DNA of 10,426 bases from Prevotellaceae bacterium UBA1716 (lineage in GTDB: Bacteria > Bacteroidota > Bacteroidia > Bacteroidales > Bacteroidaceae), in NCBI GenBank assembly GCA_002317225.1, contig DCIW01000069.1, forward strand, positions 5,058-15,483, in the 5' to 3' direction. Positions within the stretch are counted from its first letter, which is position 1, and each line of letters opens with the position of its first letter. Both the position numbers and the translations under genes were made by a program. Below the pieces are notes generated by a model. It was not told the origin of the DNA, did not search any database, and saw only the letters and a list, made by a program, of their open reading frames with translations. This document shows, piece by piece, positions 1 through 6,957 of this stretch.

Positions 1-1637
1 TTCATAAGCAACTTTACCGCTTTGCGAAGATAAGGTTCTGCCTTCGAGAGTCGTCCCTTTCGGATATACCACAGTCCCATAGCATTGAGACAACGAATAT
101 CATCAGGATCGCGACGCAAAGCCTCCTCATAGTAATCGGTAGCAACGAAGGTAGCATGACGATATTGCTCGATATGGAGGCCAGTGAGATAGAGTTGTTC
201 GTTGGTCTTCACCTGTTGTGGCAATAAGGCTGCTTCTGCTGCATCAGGAATTGGACGAATCTCATCAGGTTCTGGTTGCCAACTGAGAACTGCGCGTTCT
301 TGTCCGTAGAGTTCCTTTGATAGTATTACAGCCCCCACCTGACCTCCCCGAGGGGAGGAAATTTTTATATGCTCTACCGCCTCAGGTGAAACATCGCGCC
401 ACTCATCAAAAAGGATTTCTTCCTCTGTATCTTTCACAACAATACGCACATGCTGCTTGCTGGTAGCATAGAGAATCAGTTCGCTCTGGTTATCATCAAC
501 GTTAAAATTAACGTTGAACACCAGATCCTTGTTGGCATTTTTTACCAATCCCACCTCACGATAAGGCATGAAATACTGCACAAACTGCTTTTCCTCATAA
601 GGCATGAGCCAAGTGAAGTCGGGTTGGTTCTCGGTATAGACACCAGCCATCAGTTCGATGTAAGGACGGTAGCCTTGCTGTGTTGGTTGAGGGATGCCGT
701 TAGCATCAACTTCATCCTGAACTGGGTCGGTCAAAGCACGATCCCAAGCACGACCGAAATCGCCATTGCCCCATGTCCATTGCTTCTTACCTGGTGAGAA
801 ATGGTTGCTTGCTACATGCAGCATACCCGCTTGAGTGTCGTTCTCGTAACCTCCTTCGAAGTTGAATCGTGAGTTGACACCCATATAGCTTGTAGGTACA
901 AAGATATTCTTATAGTTTGAAATATCCACACCACTCGAATAGTCCATCTTGTAATAAGTGCCTGTAGCGATAGGGAATGAACTTACAGCACGTTTACCAT
1001 GATCAAATACCGCATTGATGTCTTGTGGGAAGACGCTCTGATAGGCATCGTTCACCTCCACTGCAGGATTAGCCCACCAGAGGAAGGTCTGAGGCACATC
1101 GGTACGGTTGTAGAGTTGTCCTTTTATCTCAAGATATGCACATCCTGGACGCAAAGTGAAACCTGCCATACCTTTCTGGTGGAACATCTTCTCCATTTCG
1201 CTTACCCATACAGTGACACTACCATCGGCATTCTCCTCGATGGTGCAATCTACAGGCATATAAGTTGAAGGACGGTGATGCTGTGGCCAGTTGAACTCGA
1301 TTCCTCCCGAAATCCAAGGACCAAGGAGTCCTACGAGTGCTGGTTTAATCACATTATTATAATAAACGAAGTGGCGCTTGCGTATCTTGTCGTAAGCCAT
1401 CTGCACACGTCCTCCCAATTCGGGAAGAATCATCACTTTGATGTATTCGTTCTCGAGCCATACAGCGTGCCACTTATGATCCACTGGTTCATCGGCTATT
1501 GATTCGATGACAGGATTAGGATATACCACTCCGCTTGAACCTTGATATACTCGTTTCTCAAGGAAGATAGGATTTTTCTCTGCTTCACCTACTTCGTAAG
1601 TAGGAATGATTACGCTTTCGCGCCATGCTTTTACCAT
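1..1637 (-). CDS. DUF5107 domain protein with C-terminal TPR (3' end outside window)
   Basis: An open frame runs from an ATG at 1637 to the left window edge without a stop, giving 545 codons; the C-terminal part is missing. The N-terminus (MVKAWRESVIIPTYEVGE) and the stretch LPELGGRVQMAYDK, GPWISGGIEFNWPQHHRPST, TFLWWANPAV and QWTWGNGDFGRAWDR match what I remember of Bacteroidota DUF5107 proteins, which are usually around 1100 residues, so about half is visible. From roughly residue 495 the sequence turns TPR-like (DYYEEALRRDPDDIRCLNAMG, then GRLSKAEPYLRKAVK). No signal peptide or membrane segment is seen, so it is probably cytoplasmic. It starts 26 bp after the stop of the sugar porter and is very likely co-transcribed with it, suggesting a role with the imported sugar. 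The biochemical function of DUF5107 is not known to me. Residues ~426-436 are encoded by a palindromic repeat read in frame. Confidence 0.88.
   Translation of the reverse strand, partial: MVKAWRESVIIPTYEVGEAEKNPIFLEKRVYQGSSGVVYPNPVIESIADEPVDHKWHAVWLENEYIKVMILPELGGRVQMAYDKIRKRHFVYYNNVIKPALVGLLGPWISGGIEFNWPQHHRPSTYMPVDCTIEENADGSVTVWVSEMEKMFHQKGMAGFTLRPGCAYLEIKGQLYNRTDVPQTFLWWANPAVEVNDAYQSVFPQDINAVFDHGKRAVSSFPIATGTYYKMDYSSGVDISNYKNIFVPTSYMGVNSRFNFEGGYENDTQAGMLHVASNHFSPGKKQWTWGNGDFGRAWDRALTDPVQDEVDANGIPQPTQQGYRPYIELMAGVYTENQPDFTWLMPYEEKQFVQYFMPYREVGLVKNANKDLVFNVNFNVDDNQSELILYATSKQHVRIVVKDTEEEILFDEWRDVSPEAVEHIKISSPRGGQVGAVILSKELYGQERAVLSWQPEPDEIRPIPDAAEAALLPQQVKTNEQLYLTGLHIEQYRHATFVATDYYEEALRRDPDDIRCLNAMGLWYIRKGRLSKAEPYLRKAVKLLM
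331..367. repeat. Short palindromic repeat inserted in a coding region
   Basis: The sequence holds a G/C-rich arm followed by a near-perfect palindrome: CCTCCCC at 343-349 and GGGGAGG at 352-358, around a GA centre, preceded by GCCCCCACCTGA (331-342) and followed by an A/T tail. On the minus strand it translates in frame within the DUF5107 gene as roughly ISSPRGGQVGA. From memory, elements with this CCTCCCC-GGGGAGG core and a flanking CCCCCACCT block are dispersed in Bacteroidota genomes, Prevotella included, and sometimes lie in genes. No second copy is visible in this window, so repeat status rests on that recollection and on the structure. Confidence 0.6.
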
Positions 1638-1663
1638 ATATAGTCGTTTGGGGGATTGGTCGT

Positions 1664-2932
1664 TTATTTGATTAAGTTTTCAAGTTCTTCCCAAGTCTTG
1701 CCTTTGGTTTCAGGACAGTTCTTGTAGAGATATACGAATGATATGACACAGATGATGGAATATACCCAGAATGTGCCGTAAGTGCCGAGACTCGCATTCA
1801 TTGGAGGGAAGAGGAAAGTGAGTGTGCAGCAACCTGTCCAAAGTGCGAAGGTGCAGATTGCCATAGCGATTCCACGAACGCGATGTGGGAAGATTTCTGA
1901 GAGCAATGTCCAAGTGACAGGGCCCAAAGTCATTGCATAGCATGAGATTGCTGCAACAACGAGTGCCACCATGAAGATGCCAGTCATACCGATATAATAG
2001 CAATAACCAAGTGTGAGATAGATGGCTCCAAGACCTCCCGCTCCTATCAGAATAAGAGTGCGGCGACCCCACTTCTCGATGGTATAAAGTGCTACAAATG
2101 TGAAGAGCACGTTAGCAATACCCGTAATGACAATATTGATGAACATTCCATCCACATCAAATCCTGCACTCTTGAATATCTCTTCTGCATAATTGAAGAT
2201 CACGTTCGTTCCGCACCATTGTTGGAAAACGGCAATAATGATACCAAGCAACAGCACTTTCTTGTATCCTCCGAAGAGTAATCCCCAACTTGCCTGTTGC
2301 GACTTGTCTGCAACGTTCGAACCCTCTTTCAGTTTGAGGAACACCGGACTCTCAGGAATGAAGAATGCCATAACGAGGAAGAGGGCTGCAGGCACCGTTT
2401 CTGCCCAGAACATCCATCTCCAACCCCATGCTGCTCCCCATTCAGCCGACACGCCCGAACCAATGAGCATGTTGACTATCTGTGCTGAAAGGATACCAAG
2501 TACGATGGTCATCTGGTTCAGACTTACCATTCGTCCTCGTATCTCTGTAGGAGCTACCTCTGCAATGTACATAGGCGAGAGCGCACTTGCTACACCAATA
2601 CCGATGCCACCAATGAAACGTGCTATATTAAATAAGGTGAAGTCATCAAAATAACCAGTCATCAAGGCACTTGCAGTAAACAAAACGGCCGAAAGTATGA
2701 GCAATGGTTTTCTGCCATAACGGTCGGCTAATGCTCCTGCCACCATCGCACCAATAAGGCATCCCACTAATGCTGTAGTCATGGCAACTCCTTGCATCAC
2801 AGGGTCGGAAGCAATGCCGAAGAATGATTCGTAGAATGGTTTAGCACCACCAATCACTACCCAATCGTATCCGAAGAGCAGACCGCCCATCGCGGATACC
2901 ATACAGATAAAATAAATAAATTTCTTTTCCAT
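1664..2932 (-). CDS. Sugar porter family MFS transporter
   Basis: A 422-residue inner-membrane protein of the major facilitator superfamily, sugar porter branch (xylose/arabinose:H+ symporter-like), expected to import a monosaccharide. Signatures in order: GGLLFGYDWVVIGGA in TM1 (17-31), DRYGRKPL (70-77), RFIGGIGIG (105-113) and SPMYIAEVAPTEIRGR (119-134), PESPVF (193-198), FQQWCGTNVIFNY (236-248), EKWGRRTL (286-293), GPVTWTLLSEIFPHRVRG (337-354), PETKGKTWEELE (407-418). The two Gln and the Asn of FQQWCGTN and the Trp of GPVTW are family sugar-binding positions. The family is usually 460-490 residues; this one is short because the central cytoplasmic loop is reduced, and the normally conserved Arg of PESPR is Val. 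The start is the ATG at 2932, just downstream of a -7 box. It diverges from an AraC regulator and precedes the DUF5107 gene. The substrate cannot be fixed from sequence; xylose or arabinose is a guess from family and neighbourhood. Confidence 0.93.
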   Translation of the reverse strand: MEKKFIYFICMVSAMGGLLFGYDWVVIGGAKPFYESFFGIASDPVMQGVAMTTALVGCLIGAMVAGALADRYGRKPLLILSAVLFTASALMTGYFDDFTLFNIARFIGGIGIGVASALSPMYIAEVAPTEIRGRMVSLNQMTIVLGILSAQIVNMLIGSGVSAEWGAAWGWRWMFWAETVPAALFLVMAFFIPESPVFLKLKEGSNVADKSQQASWGLLFGGYKKVLLLGIIIAVFQQWCGTNVIFNYAEEIFKSAGFDVDGMFINIVITGIANVLFTFVALYTIEKWGRRTLILIGAGGLGAIYLTLGYCYYIGMTGIFMVALVVAAISCYAMTLGPVTWTLLSEIFPHRVRGIAMAICTFALWTGCCTLTFLFPPMNASLGTYGTFWVYSIICVISFVYLYKNCPETKGKTWEELENLIK

Positions 2933-2950
2933 ATAAATATAGGTTTATCA

Positions 2951-2958
2951 TAATTTTG
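2951..2958 (+). promoter_or_regulatory. Candidate -7 box for the AraC gene (distal)
   Basis: TAATTTTG fits TAnnTTTG on the plus strand and would give a leader of roughly 90 nt before the AraC ATG. It lies 3 bp from the minus-strand -7 box of the transporter, so the two would face each other. The upstream region has only a weak T-run at the -33 position. Confidence 0.35.
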
Positions 2959-2961
2959 TTG

Positions 2962-2969
2962 CAAAGATA
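2962..2969 (-). promoter_or_regulatory. -7 box for the transporter operon
   Basis: TATCTTTG read on the minus strand matches the Bacteroidota -7 consensus TAnnTTTG and lies 29 bp before the transporter ATG, giving a leader of about 25 nt. No good TTTG -33 box is visible at the usual spacing, which would fit a promoter needing an activator such as the divergent AraC protein. Confidence 0.6.
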
Positions 2970-3044
2970 AGAAGAGTTTATTATTCTATCTATGGAAAAA
3001 TACAAAAATAACATGGATTATTTTACTATCTGCAACTTTTTGTT

Positions 3045-3052
3045 TATTTTTG
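3045..3052 (+). promoter_or_regulatory. Candidate -7 box for the AraC gene (proximal)
   Basis: TATTTTTG fits TAnnTTTG and ends only 4 bp before the AraC ATG at 3057; TTTT at 3021-3024 is an imperfect -33 box at 20-bp spacing. If used, the transcript would begin at or next to the start codon and be leaderless or nearly so. It competes with the distal candidate at 2951. Confidence 0.4.
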
Positions 3053-3056
3053 CAGC

Positions 3057-3950
3057 ATGATTCATGTAAAAGACGGATTTAACGGGCAAAGAATGCTCGT
3101 TCTTCCAAAGTATATTATCGATAAAGTTGCTGATAATCCGCTGTTGGATGCATTGTGCATTACAGATATCGGACATTTTCCCAATGCCTCCAATCATTAC
3201 AGATTGAGGGAGAATGGAATTGACGAATATGTATTTATTTATTGTATAAACGGAAAAGGGGAGTATAGGATTGGGAATGGCCCTACACATACTATTCATG
3301 CTAACCAGTATTTCATCCTACCTGCCCACACCCCGCACATGTATTGCAGTGATCCAAACGATTCTTGGTCGATATACTGGATTCATTTCAGAGGGACATT
3401 GGCAACAAGTTATGGTGGTTCTGCTAATGGTCCTATGGAGATACCCCCAGGAAGGCAGTCGCGTATCAGCGATAGAATCAGCATGTTCGAAGAGATTTTC
3501 TCTACCTTGCAGGCTGGTCTGACAGTTGAAAACCTATGTTATGCCTCTTCTGTATTTCATCATTATCTTGGTTCGTTGATATATTTGCAGCAATATCGCA
3601 CCAGCAAAGCGGAGAACAGCATCGACGACAATATCTCCGAAATGGCTATTCATTATATGAAAGAGAACATGGAGAAGCAACTGACCCTTGACGACATTGC
3701 ACAATTCACGGGATACTCCGTTTCACGCTTCTCTGCCGTGTTCAAGGAACAGATGGGAATCAGTCCTAAAAACTATCACAACTTGCTTCGCGTTCAGGAG
3801 GCATGCCGATTGTTGGAGCATACAGATATGAAGATTAATCAGGTCAGTCACAAGGTCGGATTTGATGATAGCCTGTATTTCAGTCGTGTGTTTAGTAAGA
3901 TAATGACGATGTCACCAAAGGAATATAAAAATATGGTTAAGGTTAAGTGA
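3057..3950 (+). CDS. AraC-family transcriptional regulator
   Basis: A 297-residue cytoplasmic regulator. Residues ~38-115 form the AraC-type cupin sensor domain: EYVFIYCINGKGEYRIG (57-73), then NQYFILPAHTPHMY (83-96) and SWSIYWIHFRG (103-113), a pattern typical of carbohydrate-responsive AraC proteins in Bacteroidota. Residues ~193-297 are the double helix-turn-helix: LTLDDIAQFTGYSVSRFSAVFK (209-230) as the first HTH and INQVSHKVGFDDSLYFSRVFSK (260-281) with MSPKEYK (285-291) as the second. The ATG at 3057 is preferred because the N-terminal stretch MIHVKDGF resembles homologues I remember; the next Met is residue 13. It is the only plus-strand gene here and diverges from the transporter-DUF5107 operon, which it probably controls in response to the imported sugar. 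The effector is unknown. Confidence 0.93.
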   Translation: MIHVKDGFNGQRMLVLPKYIIDKVADNPLLDALCITDIGHFPNASNHYRLRENGIDEYVFIYCINGKGEYRIGNGPTHTIHANQYFILPAHTPHMYCSDPNDSWSIYWIHFRGTLATSYGGSANGPMEIPPGRQSRISDRISMFEEIFSTLQAGLTVENLCYASSVFHHYLGSLIYLQQYRTSKAENSIDDNISEMAIHYMKENMEKQLTLDDIAQFTGYSVSRFSAVFKEQMGISPKNYHNLLRVQEACRLLEHTDMKINQVSHKVGFDDSLYFSRVFSKIMTMSPKEYKNMVKVK

Positions 3951-3999
3951 CTTCTTATTCACCGATAATATTCCAAAAAATCGATACGTCCATATTATA

Positions 4000-4125
4000 T
4001 TAAAATTGTTTGGTAAGACGCATCGGGAAATATCTAATTCCATTATCAACTTGCTCCTTGTCTGTAGATTCAAATCCGAGTGCCTGATAGATAGGTATTG
4101 CATAGGGCGAAGAAAATACAGTCAT
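4000..4125 (-). pseudogene. C-terminal remnant of a GNAT N-acetyltransferase
   Basis: Minus-strand reading from 4125 to the TAA at 4000-4002 gives 41 residues that look like the last part of a GNAT acetyltransferase: SSPYAIPIYQALGFESTDKE followed by NGIRYFPM. The block SSPYAxPIYxxLGF with a later NGIRFxPM is the typical C-terminal beta6-beta7 region of small GNAT enzymes in Bacteroidota. An in-frame TAA at 4129-4131 stops it just upstream, and I find no continuation in any frame of 4129-4276. The acetyl-CoA-binding loop (Q/RxxGxG/A) is absent, so no activity is possible. It is most likely what remains after a deletion removed the front of the gene. Confidence 0.65.
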
Positions 4126-4155
4126 GAATTATCCTACGGATTTCGGCACTATGTT

Positions 4156-4216
4156 CCTATAGTATGAAGTCTCTCACACTATAGGAGTGTTGCTTGTTGT
4201 ATTAGTAGTGTGAGAG
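4156..4216. repeat. Two overlapping inverted repeats
   Basis: CTCTCACACT at 4171-4180 pairs perfectly with AGTGTGAGAG at 4207-4216 (10-bp stem, 26-nt loop). A second perfect 8-bp inverted repeat, CCTATAGT at 4156-4163 and ACTATAGG at 4178-4185, overlaps the first at 4178-4180, so the two stems exclude each other. There is no T-run after either stem. It lies just beyond the GNAT remnant and 60 bp past the GH43 stop. It may be a mobile-element scar or an RNA 3' structure; I cannot decide. Confidence 0.55.
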
Positions 4217-4276
4217 GTTTGATACTATTGGTAGATTGTTAGGAAAGTACATCGAACAGATAACCAATCGGCGTGA

Positions 4277-5350
4277 TTATTTTTTCTGCATCAGTTTCAT
4301 ACCATGATCGTGGTGTGCAGGATGCTCTTTCCAGTAATCGAGAAGTTTCTGGGCATCTTTCTTCGAAATAGGAGTTACGGCTCCGTGCTTTGGACTTGAG
4401 AAGTTAGTGGTCTTCATCTTCGAACCTTCTTCGTTAAAGTGGCCTATATCGGTATATGTCTTGAAATCCTTTGTCTCAAGGAATCCGAAATTATGAGGAC
4501 GACGACCGAAGCAGTCGTACATAAGCACATAAGTGTCAGTACCATAGCGTTTCCATACGTTAGGAGCCTCGCACGCCTTCTCCTCCTTGTCGATAATCTC
4601 TGGTTGGAAAGTGTAAGGACCGGTGATATTGTCACTCACAGCTACCATGATACCCGAGAATCCTTCATCATATTCTGCATAGTGGAGATAGTACTTGCCA
4701 TCATTGCCCTTTACGATGTCGCCATCAAGAGCGGTGTGATCGCCCTTTGTTTTTTCAAAGAGAAGTTTTGGTTCAGTTGCAAATCCGTCAAATTCCTTGT
4801 TTGCATAAGCGTAGTAGAGTTTGCAAGCTCCGTTGCCTCTGCGGATTGTCCAATAAATCATGACAGCTTTCGCCTTTTCGTCCCAGATTAGTTCTGGAGC
4901 CCAGGTAGCACCAATATCATTGAATCCCTCCATCTGCTGAACACGCACAAGGGAGTGTTCCCAATGGATAAGGTCTTTCGACTTGAGAAGGGCAAGGTTC
5001 TTGTTGTTGCCCCATCCAAACTCTTGCTGGTCGCGTTCGAACTGTGTGGTACGATAGCCATACTGCTGGGCAAAGATGTGGAGATCGGTAGCAGCCACAT
5101 AATAAGTGCCATCAGGTCCTCGCAGAATGTAAGGATCCCTCAAACCTTTCTGTTCTGCTATAGTATCACCGGCAATGACTGGATAGTTGTCGTTTACAGC
5201 GGTAAATTCATATCCATCCATGCTCACAGCCATATGCAGGCAATGGTCGCTATCCGAGAAGTAAATCATCAGATAAGCGTCGTTTTTTTGTTTTGCAATA
5301 GTGGAGAGTGTAGCTAAGACTACAACAATTAAGGAAAATATTTTTTTCAT
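4277..5350 (-). CDS. Glycoside hydrolase family 43 protein (secreted)
   Basis: A 357-residue protein with an N-terminal Sec signal (MKKIFSLIVVVLATLSTIA, ~1-19) and no lipobox Cys, so probably periplasmic. The rest is a single five-bladed beta-propeller of GH43 type, acting on arabinose- or xylose-containing plant glycans by inversion. Catalytic candidates are base Asp72 (GLRDPYILRGPDG), pKa-modulating Asp209 (HTALDGDI) and acid Glu261 (CEAPNVWK); His322 in PKHGAVTPIS matches the metal-site His near the end of many GH43 domains. DLIHWE (126-131) and TWAPELIWDE (149-158) are also typical. The length fits a propeller with no extra binding module. Its ATG overlaps the stop of the upstream AlkD-like gene by 4 bp (ATGA), so translation is probably coupled. 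The subfamily, and hence the substrate, cannot be settled by eye. Confidence 0.9.
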   Translation of the reverse strand: MKKIFSLIVVVLATLSTIAKQKNDAYLMIYFSDSDHCLHMAVSMDGYEFTAVNDNYPVIAGDTIAEQKGLRDPYILRGPDGTYYVAATDLHIFAQQYGYRTTQFERDQQEFGWGNNKNLALLKSKDLIHWEHSLVRVQQMEGFNDIGATWAPELIWDEKAKAVMIYWTIRRGNGACKLYYAYANKEFDGFATEPKLLFEKTKGDHTALDGDIVKGNDGKYYLHYAEYDEGFSGIMVAVSDNITGPYTFQPEIIDKEEKACEAPNVWKRYGTDTYVLMYDCFGRRPHNFGFLETKDFKTYTDIGHFNEEGSKMKTTNFSSPKHGAVTPISKKDAQKLLDYWKEHPAHHDHGMKLMQKK

Positions 5351-6027
5351 TTTATTCTTAAGTTCTTTAGATATTGTTTCTGTTCGGTCGTTATTCTATA
5401 ACTCTCGCAAGCCTTCTGGATGGTCTTGTTGTGAGTCCATGGTGCAAGTCGTTTATCCTGAATATAAGGAATCGTGACATCCCATTGTTTTGCCAATGCA
5501 GTAGCAAAGAACCATGCTACCATCATTTTCACGTAATACGCCTCACTTCGAGCAGCAGCAGGTATCTCAAGATATTCAGGAAGGAAGTCCTCATCAAGAT
5601 AATGACTCATCAGCATTTCAAGACCAAATCGACAGGTGTAGGTATGGGATGATTTGCTCCATTCTTTTATTTTCAACAAAAATTCCTTCTTATGCTTTGC
5701 AAATACCTTTGGCGACATGATATCACATACCGCCCAGTTGTCTATGTATGGTAGGAAACGATCTGTCTGTTCAATACAGCAGTCGTAATTCTTCTCTAAT
5801 GAGATAAGAAGACCGTGAAGCATGTCTTCATCATAATATTCATGTGGCAGCTGATTTAAGAAATCTTTGCTTTCCTCCTCTTTTATATATGTCTTTGCAA
5901 ATGCACGAAGTAAAGGAACCCTCACACCGATGAACCGTTCCATCGGAATGCCTGGAGTCAACTTTGCCTGAAACAAAGCATAGTCCTTATCCTGCATGGC
6001 AAAAAGCCTTTCCTGTAGTTCTGTCAT
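5347..6027 (-). CDS. AlkD-like DNA alkylation repair protein
   Basis: A 226-residue cytoplasmic all-helical protein of the AlkD/HEAT-repeat DNA glycosylase family (DNA alkylation repair enzyme), which excises alkylated bases such as 3-methyladenine and 7-methylguanine. The family is about 220-240 residues, so it is full length. Visible marks are GVRVPLLRAFAK (34-45), the active-site region YIDNWAVCD (94-102) with Trp98 and Asp102, TCRFGLEMLMSHYL (131-144) with Arg133, and YYVKMMVAWFFA (164-175) with Trp172. These correspond, from memory, to Trp109, Asp113, Arg148 and Trp187 of Bacillus AlkD. No signal peptide is present. It starts 3 bp after the stop of the membrane protein gene and overlaps the GH43 start by 4 bp. 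A repair enzyme between a membrane protein and a secreted glycosidase is an unusual arrangement; co-transcription need not mean a shared pathway. Confidence 0.9.
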   Translation of the reverse strand: MTELQERLFAMQDKDYALFQAKLTPGIPMERFIGVRVPLLRAFAKTYIKEEESKDFLNQLPHEYYDEDMLHGLLISLEKNYDCCIEQTDRFLPYIDNWAVCDIMSPKVFAKHKKEFLLKIKEWSKSSHTYTCRFGLEMLMSHYLDEDFLPEYLEIPAAARSEAYYVKMMVAWFFATALAKQWDVTIPYIQDKRLAPWTHNKTIQKACESYRITTEQKQYLKNLRIK

Positions 6028-6030
6028 AGG

Positions 6031-6951
6031 TTATTGTTGTGATTTCTTCCTAAAGATAATATAATTTATGTTCTCGTAGGACTTTTCGAAAGTTCCATAG
6101 TTCGTGAAATTGCCATCGTTGTCGTTCACGATGAAGGTGGCATTAGAACCTGTAAGAGATATTGCCTCAGTCACACCGATGTCCTGCAGTGCCTGGGCAA
6201 AATCATGAAACGACTCAATATTGGCAGATCTGATCACACATACTTTTCCGTTCAAGATACAGAGGGCATTGCGGATAGCCTTACCCTTGGGTTTGTTTTC
6301 CTGCATCTGCGAATCGTGAACCAATGGGTATTGACGGAAGAAATCACCTTTTGATTCGACCACTCGTTCGTAGAGTGGGGTCTCTTCTGCCATACCGAGT
6401 GTGATGGCATCATCAATTATGGCACAAAACCCCTTCTTGGCAATGCCTCTTGATAGTGGTTCGCCATCCAGTACGTATGCACTTACGATTTCGCCATTGT
6501 CGCTTCTGATATCTGCCGCTTGTGCACAGAGCATGATGCTCTTGTCCAATGTGTCGATTGCGCCGACTTTCAGTTCTGCCTTATACCCTTCAGGAGTGAA
6601 GATGATGAGGTTGATATCGTTGATGGTATCTTCTCGGATAGTGAGTGAAGCTTTGGTTTTTAGCTCCATCTCCGCAGTCTCCGTTTTATCTGAAACGGCC
6701 TGAATCGTGTCTACGATTTCCTCCACAACAATCCTCTTGTTGTTTGAATGGAAAAGGGTCAACAAACATGATAGAACAATCAGGATAAGCAGTATAAGCC
6801 CAATTGCAAACCATTTCCACTTGTTGCGTGGACGTTGTACGGGCTCGTTTTGATCACCACCATTGACATTACTTTCAACGGTAGATGTGTCAACGTTGTC
6901 CACACCAATGATGCGGATTTCGTTGTCGGATATATCGTCGTTGTATGCCAT
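6031..6951 (-). CDS. Membrane-anchored phosphodiester-glycosidase-like protein
   Basis: A 306-residue protein with a charged N-terminal cytoplasmic tail (1-45, acidic then basic near RPRNKWK), one transmembrane helix (~47-67, FAIGLILLILIVLSCLLTLF) and an extracytoplasmic domain of ~235 residues. The last ~200 residues resemble the phosphodiester glycosidase (NAGPA/DUF2233-like) fold: LIIFTPEGYKAELKVGA (115-131), KGFCAIID (173-180), FFRQYPLVHD (204-213), GKAIRNALCILNGKVCVIRS (223-242), then FHDFAQALQDIGVTEAISLTG (248-268). Active members usually carry a DGGGS-like motif at the last position; here it reads LTGSNATF, so activity is doubtful. The start ATG lies 6 bp after the LytTR stop and the stop is 3 bp before the AlkD-like start, so it is surely co-transcribed. 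The tail-TM-domain layout would suit a sensor or a tether. The fold assignment is moderate; it could be called hypothetical. Confidence 0.65.
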   Translation of the reverse strand: MAYNDDISDNEIRIIGVDNVDTSTVESNVNGGDQNEPVQRPRNKWKWFAIGLILLILIVLSCLLTLFHSNNKRIVVEEIVDTIQAVSDKTETAEMELKTKASLTIREDTINDINLIIFTPEGYKAELKVGAIDTLDKSIMLCAQAADIRSDNGEIVSAYVLDGEPLSRGIAKKGFCAIIDDAITLGMAEETPLYERVVESKGDFFRQYPLVHDSQMQENKPKGKAIRNALCILNGKVCVIRSANIESFHDFAQALQDIGVTEAISLTGSNATFIVNDNDGNFTNYGTFEKSYENINYIIFRKKSQQ

Positions 6952-6957
6952 TGTTAG

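Larger units (their letters stand above)
3951..4276. other. Gene-poor gap between convergent genes
   Basis: This 326-bp gap lies between the 3' ends of the AraC gene (plus) and the GH43 gene (minus). It holds no intact gene. Two things are recognisable: a C-terminal acetyltransferase remnant on the minus strand (4000-4125) and a cluster of inverted repeats (4156-4216). I see no classical terminator with a T-tract for either flanking gene. Confidence 0.7.

Noticed and set aside
450..1502. Three plus-strand open frames (115, 89 and 75 codons) at the left end
   Set aside because: They lie antisense to the continuous DUF5107 frame and show no recognisable protein features.
2193..2654. A 153-codon plus-strand open frame
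   Set aside because: It is antisense to the sugar porter, whose family motifs are unambiguous; the peptide is low in regular structure.
3912..4103. A 63-codon minus-strand open frame overlapping the AraC end
   Set aside because: It overlaps the GNAT remnant in another frame and has no family resemblance; the remnant frame is the one that makes sense.
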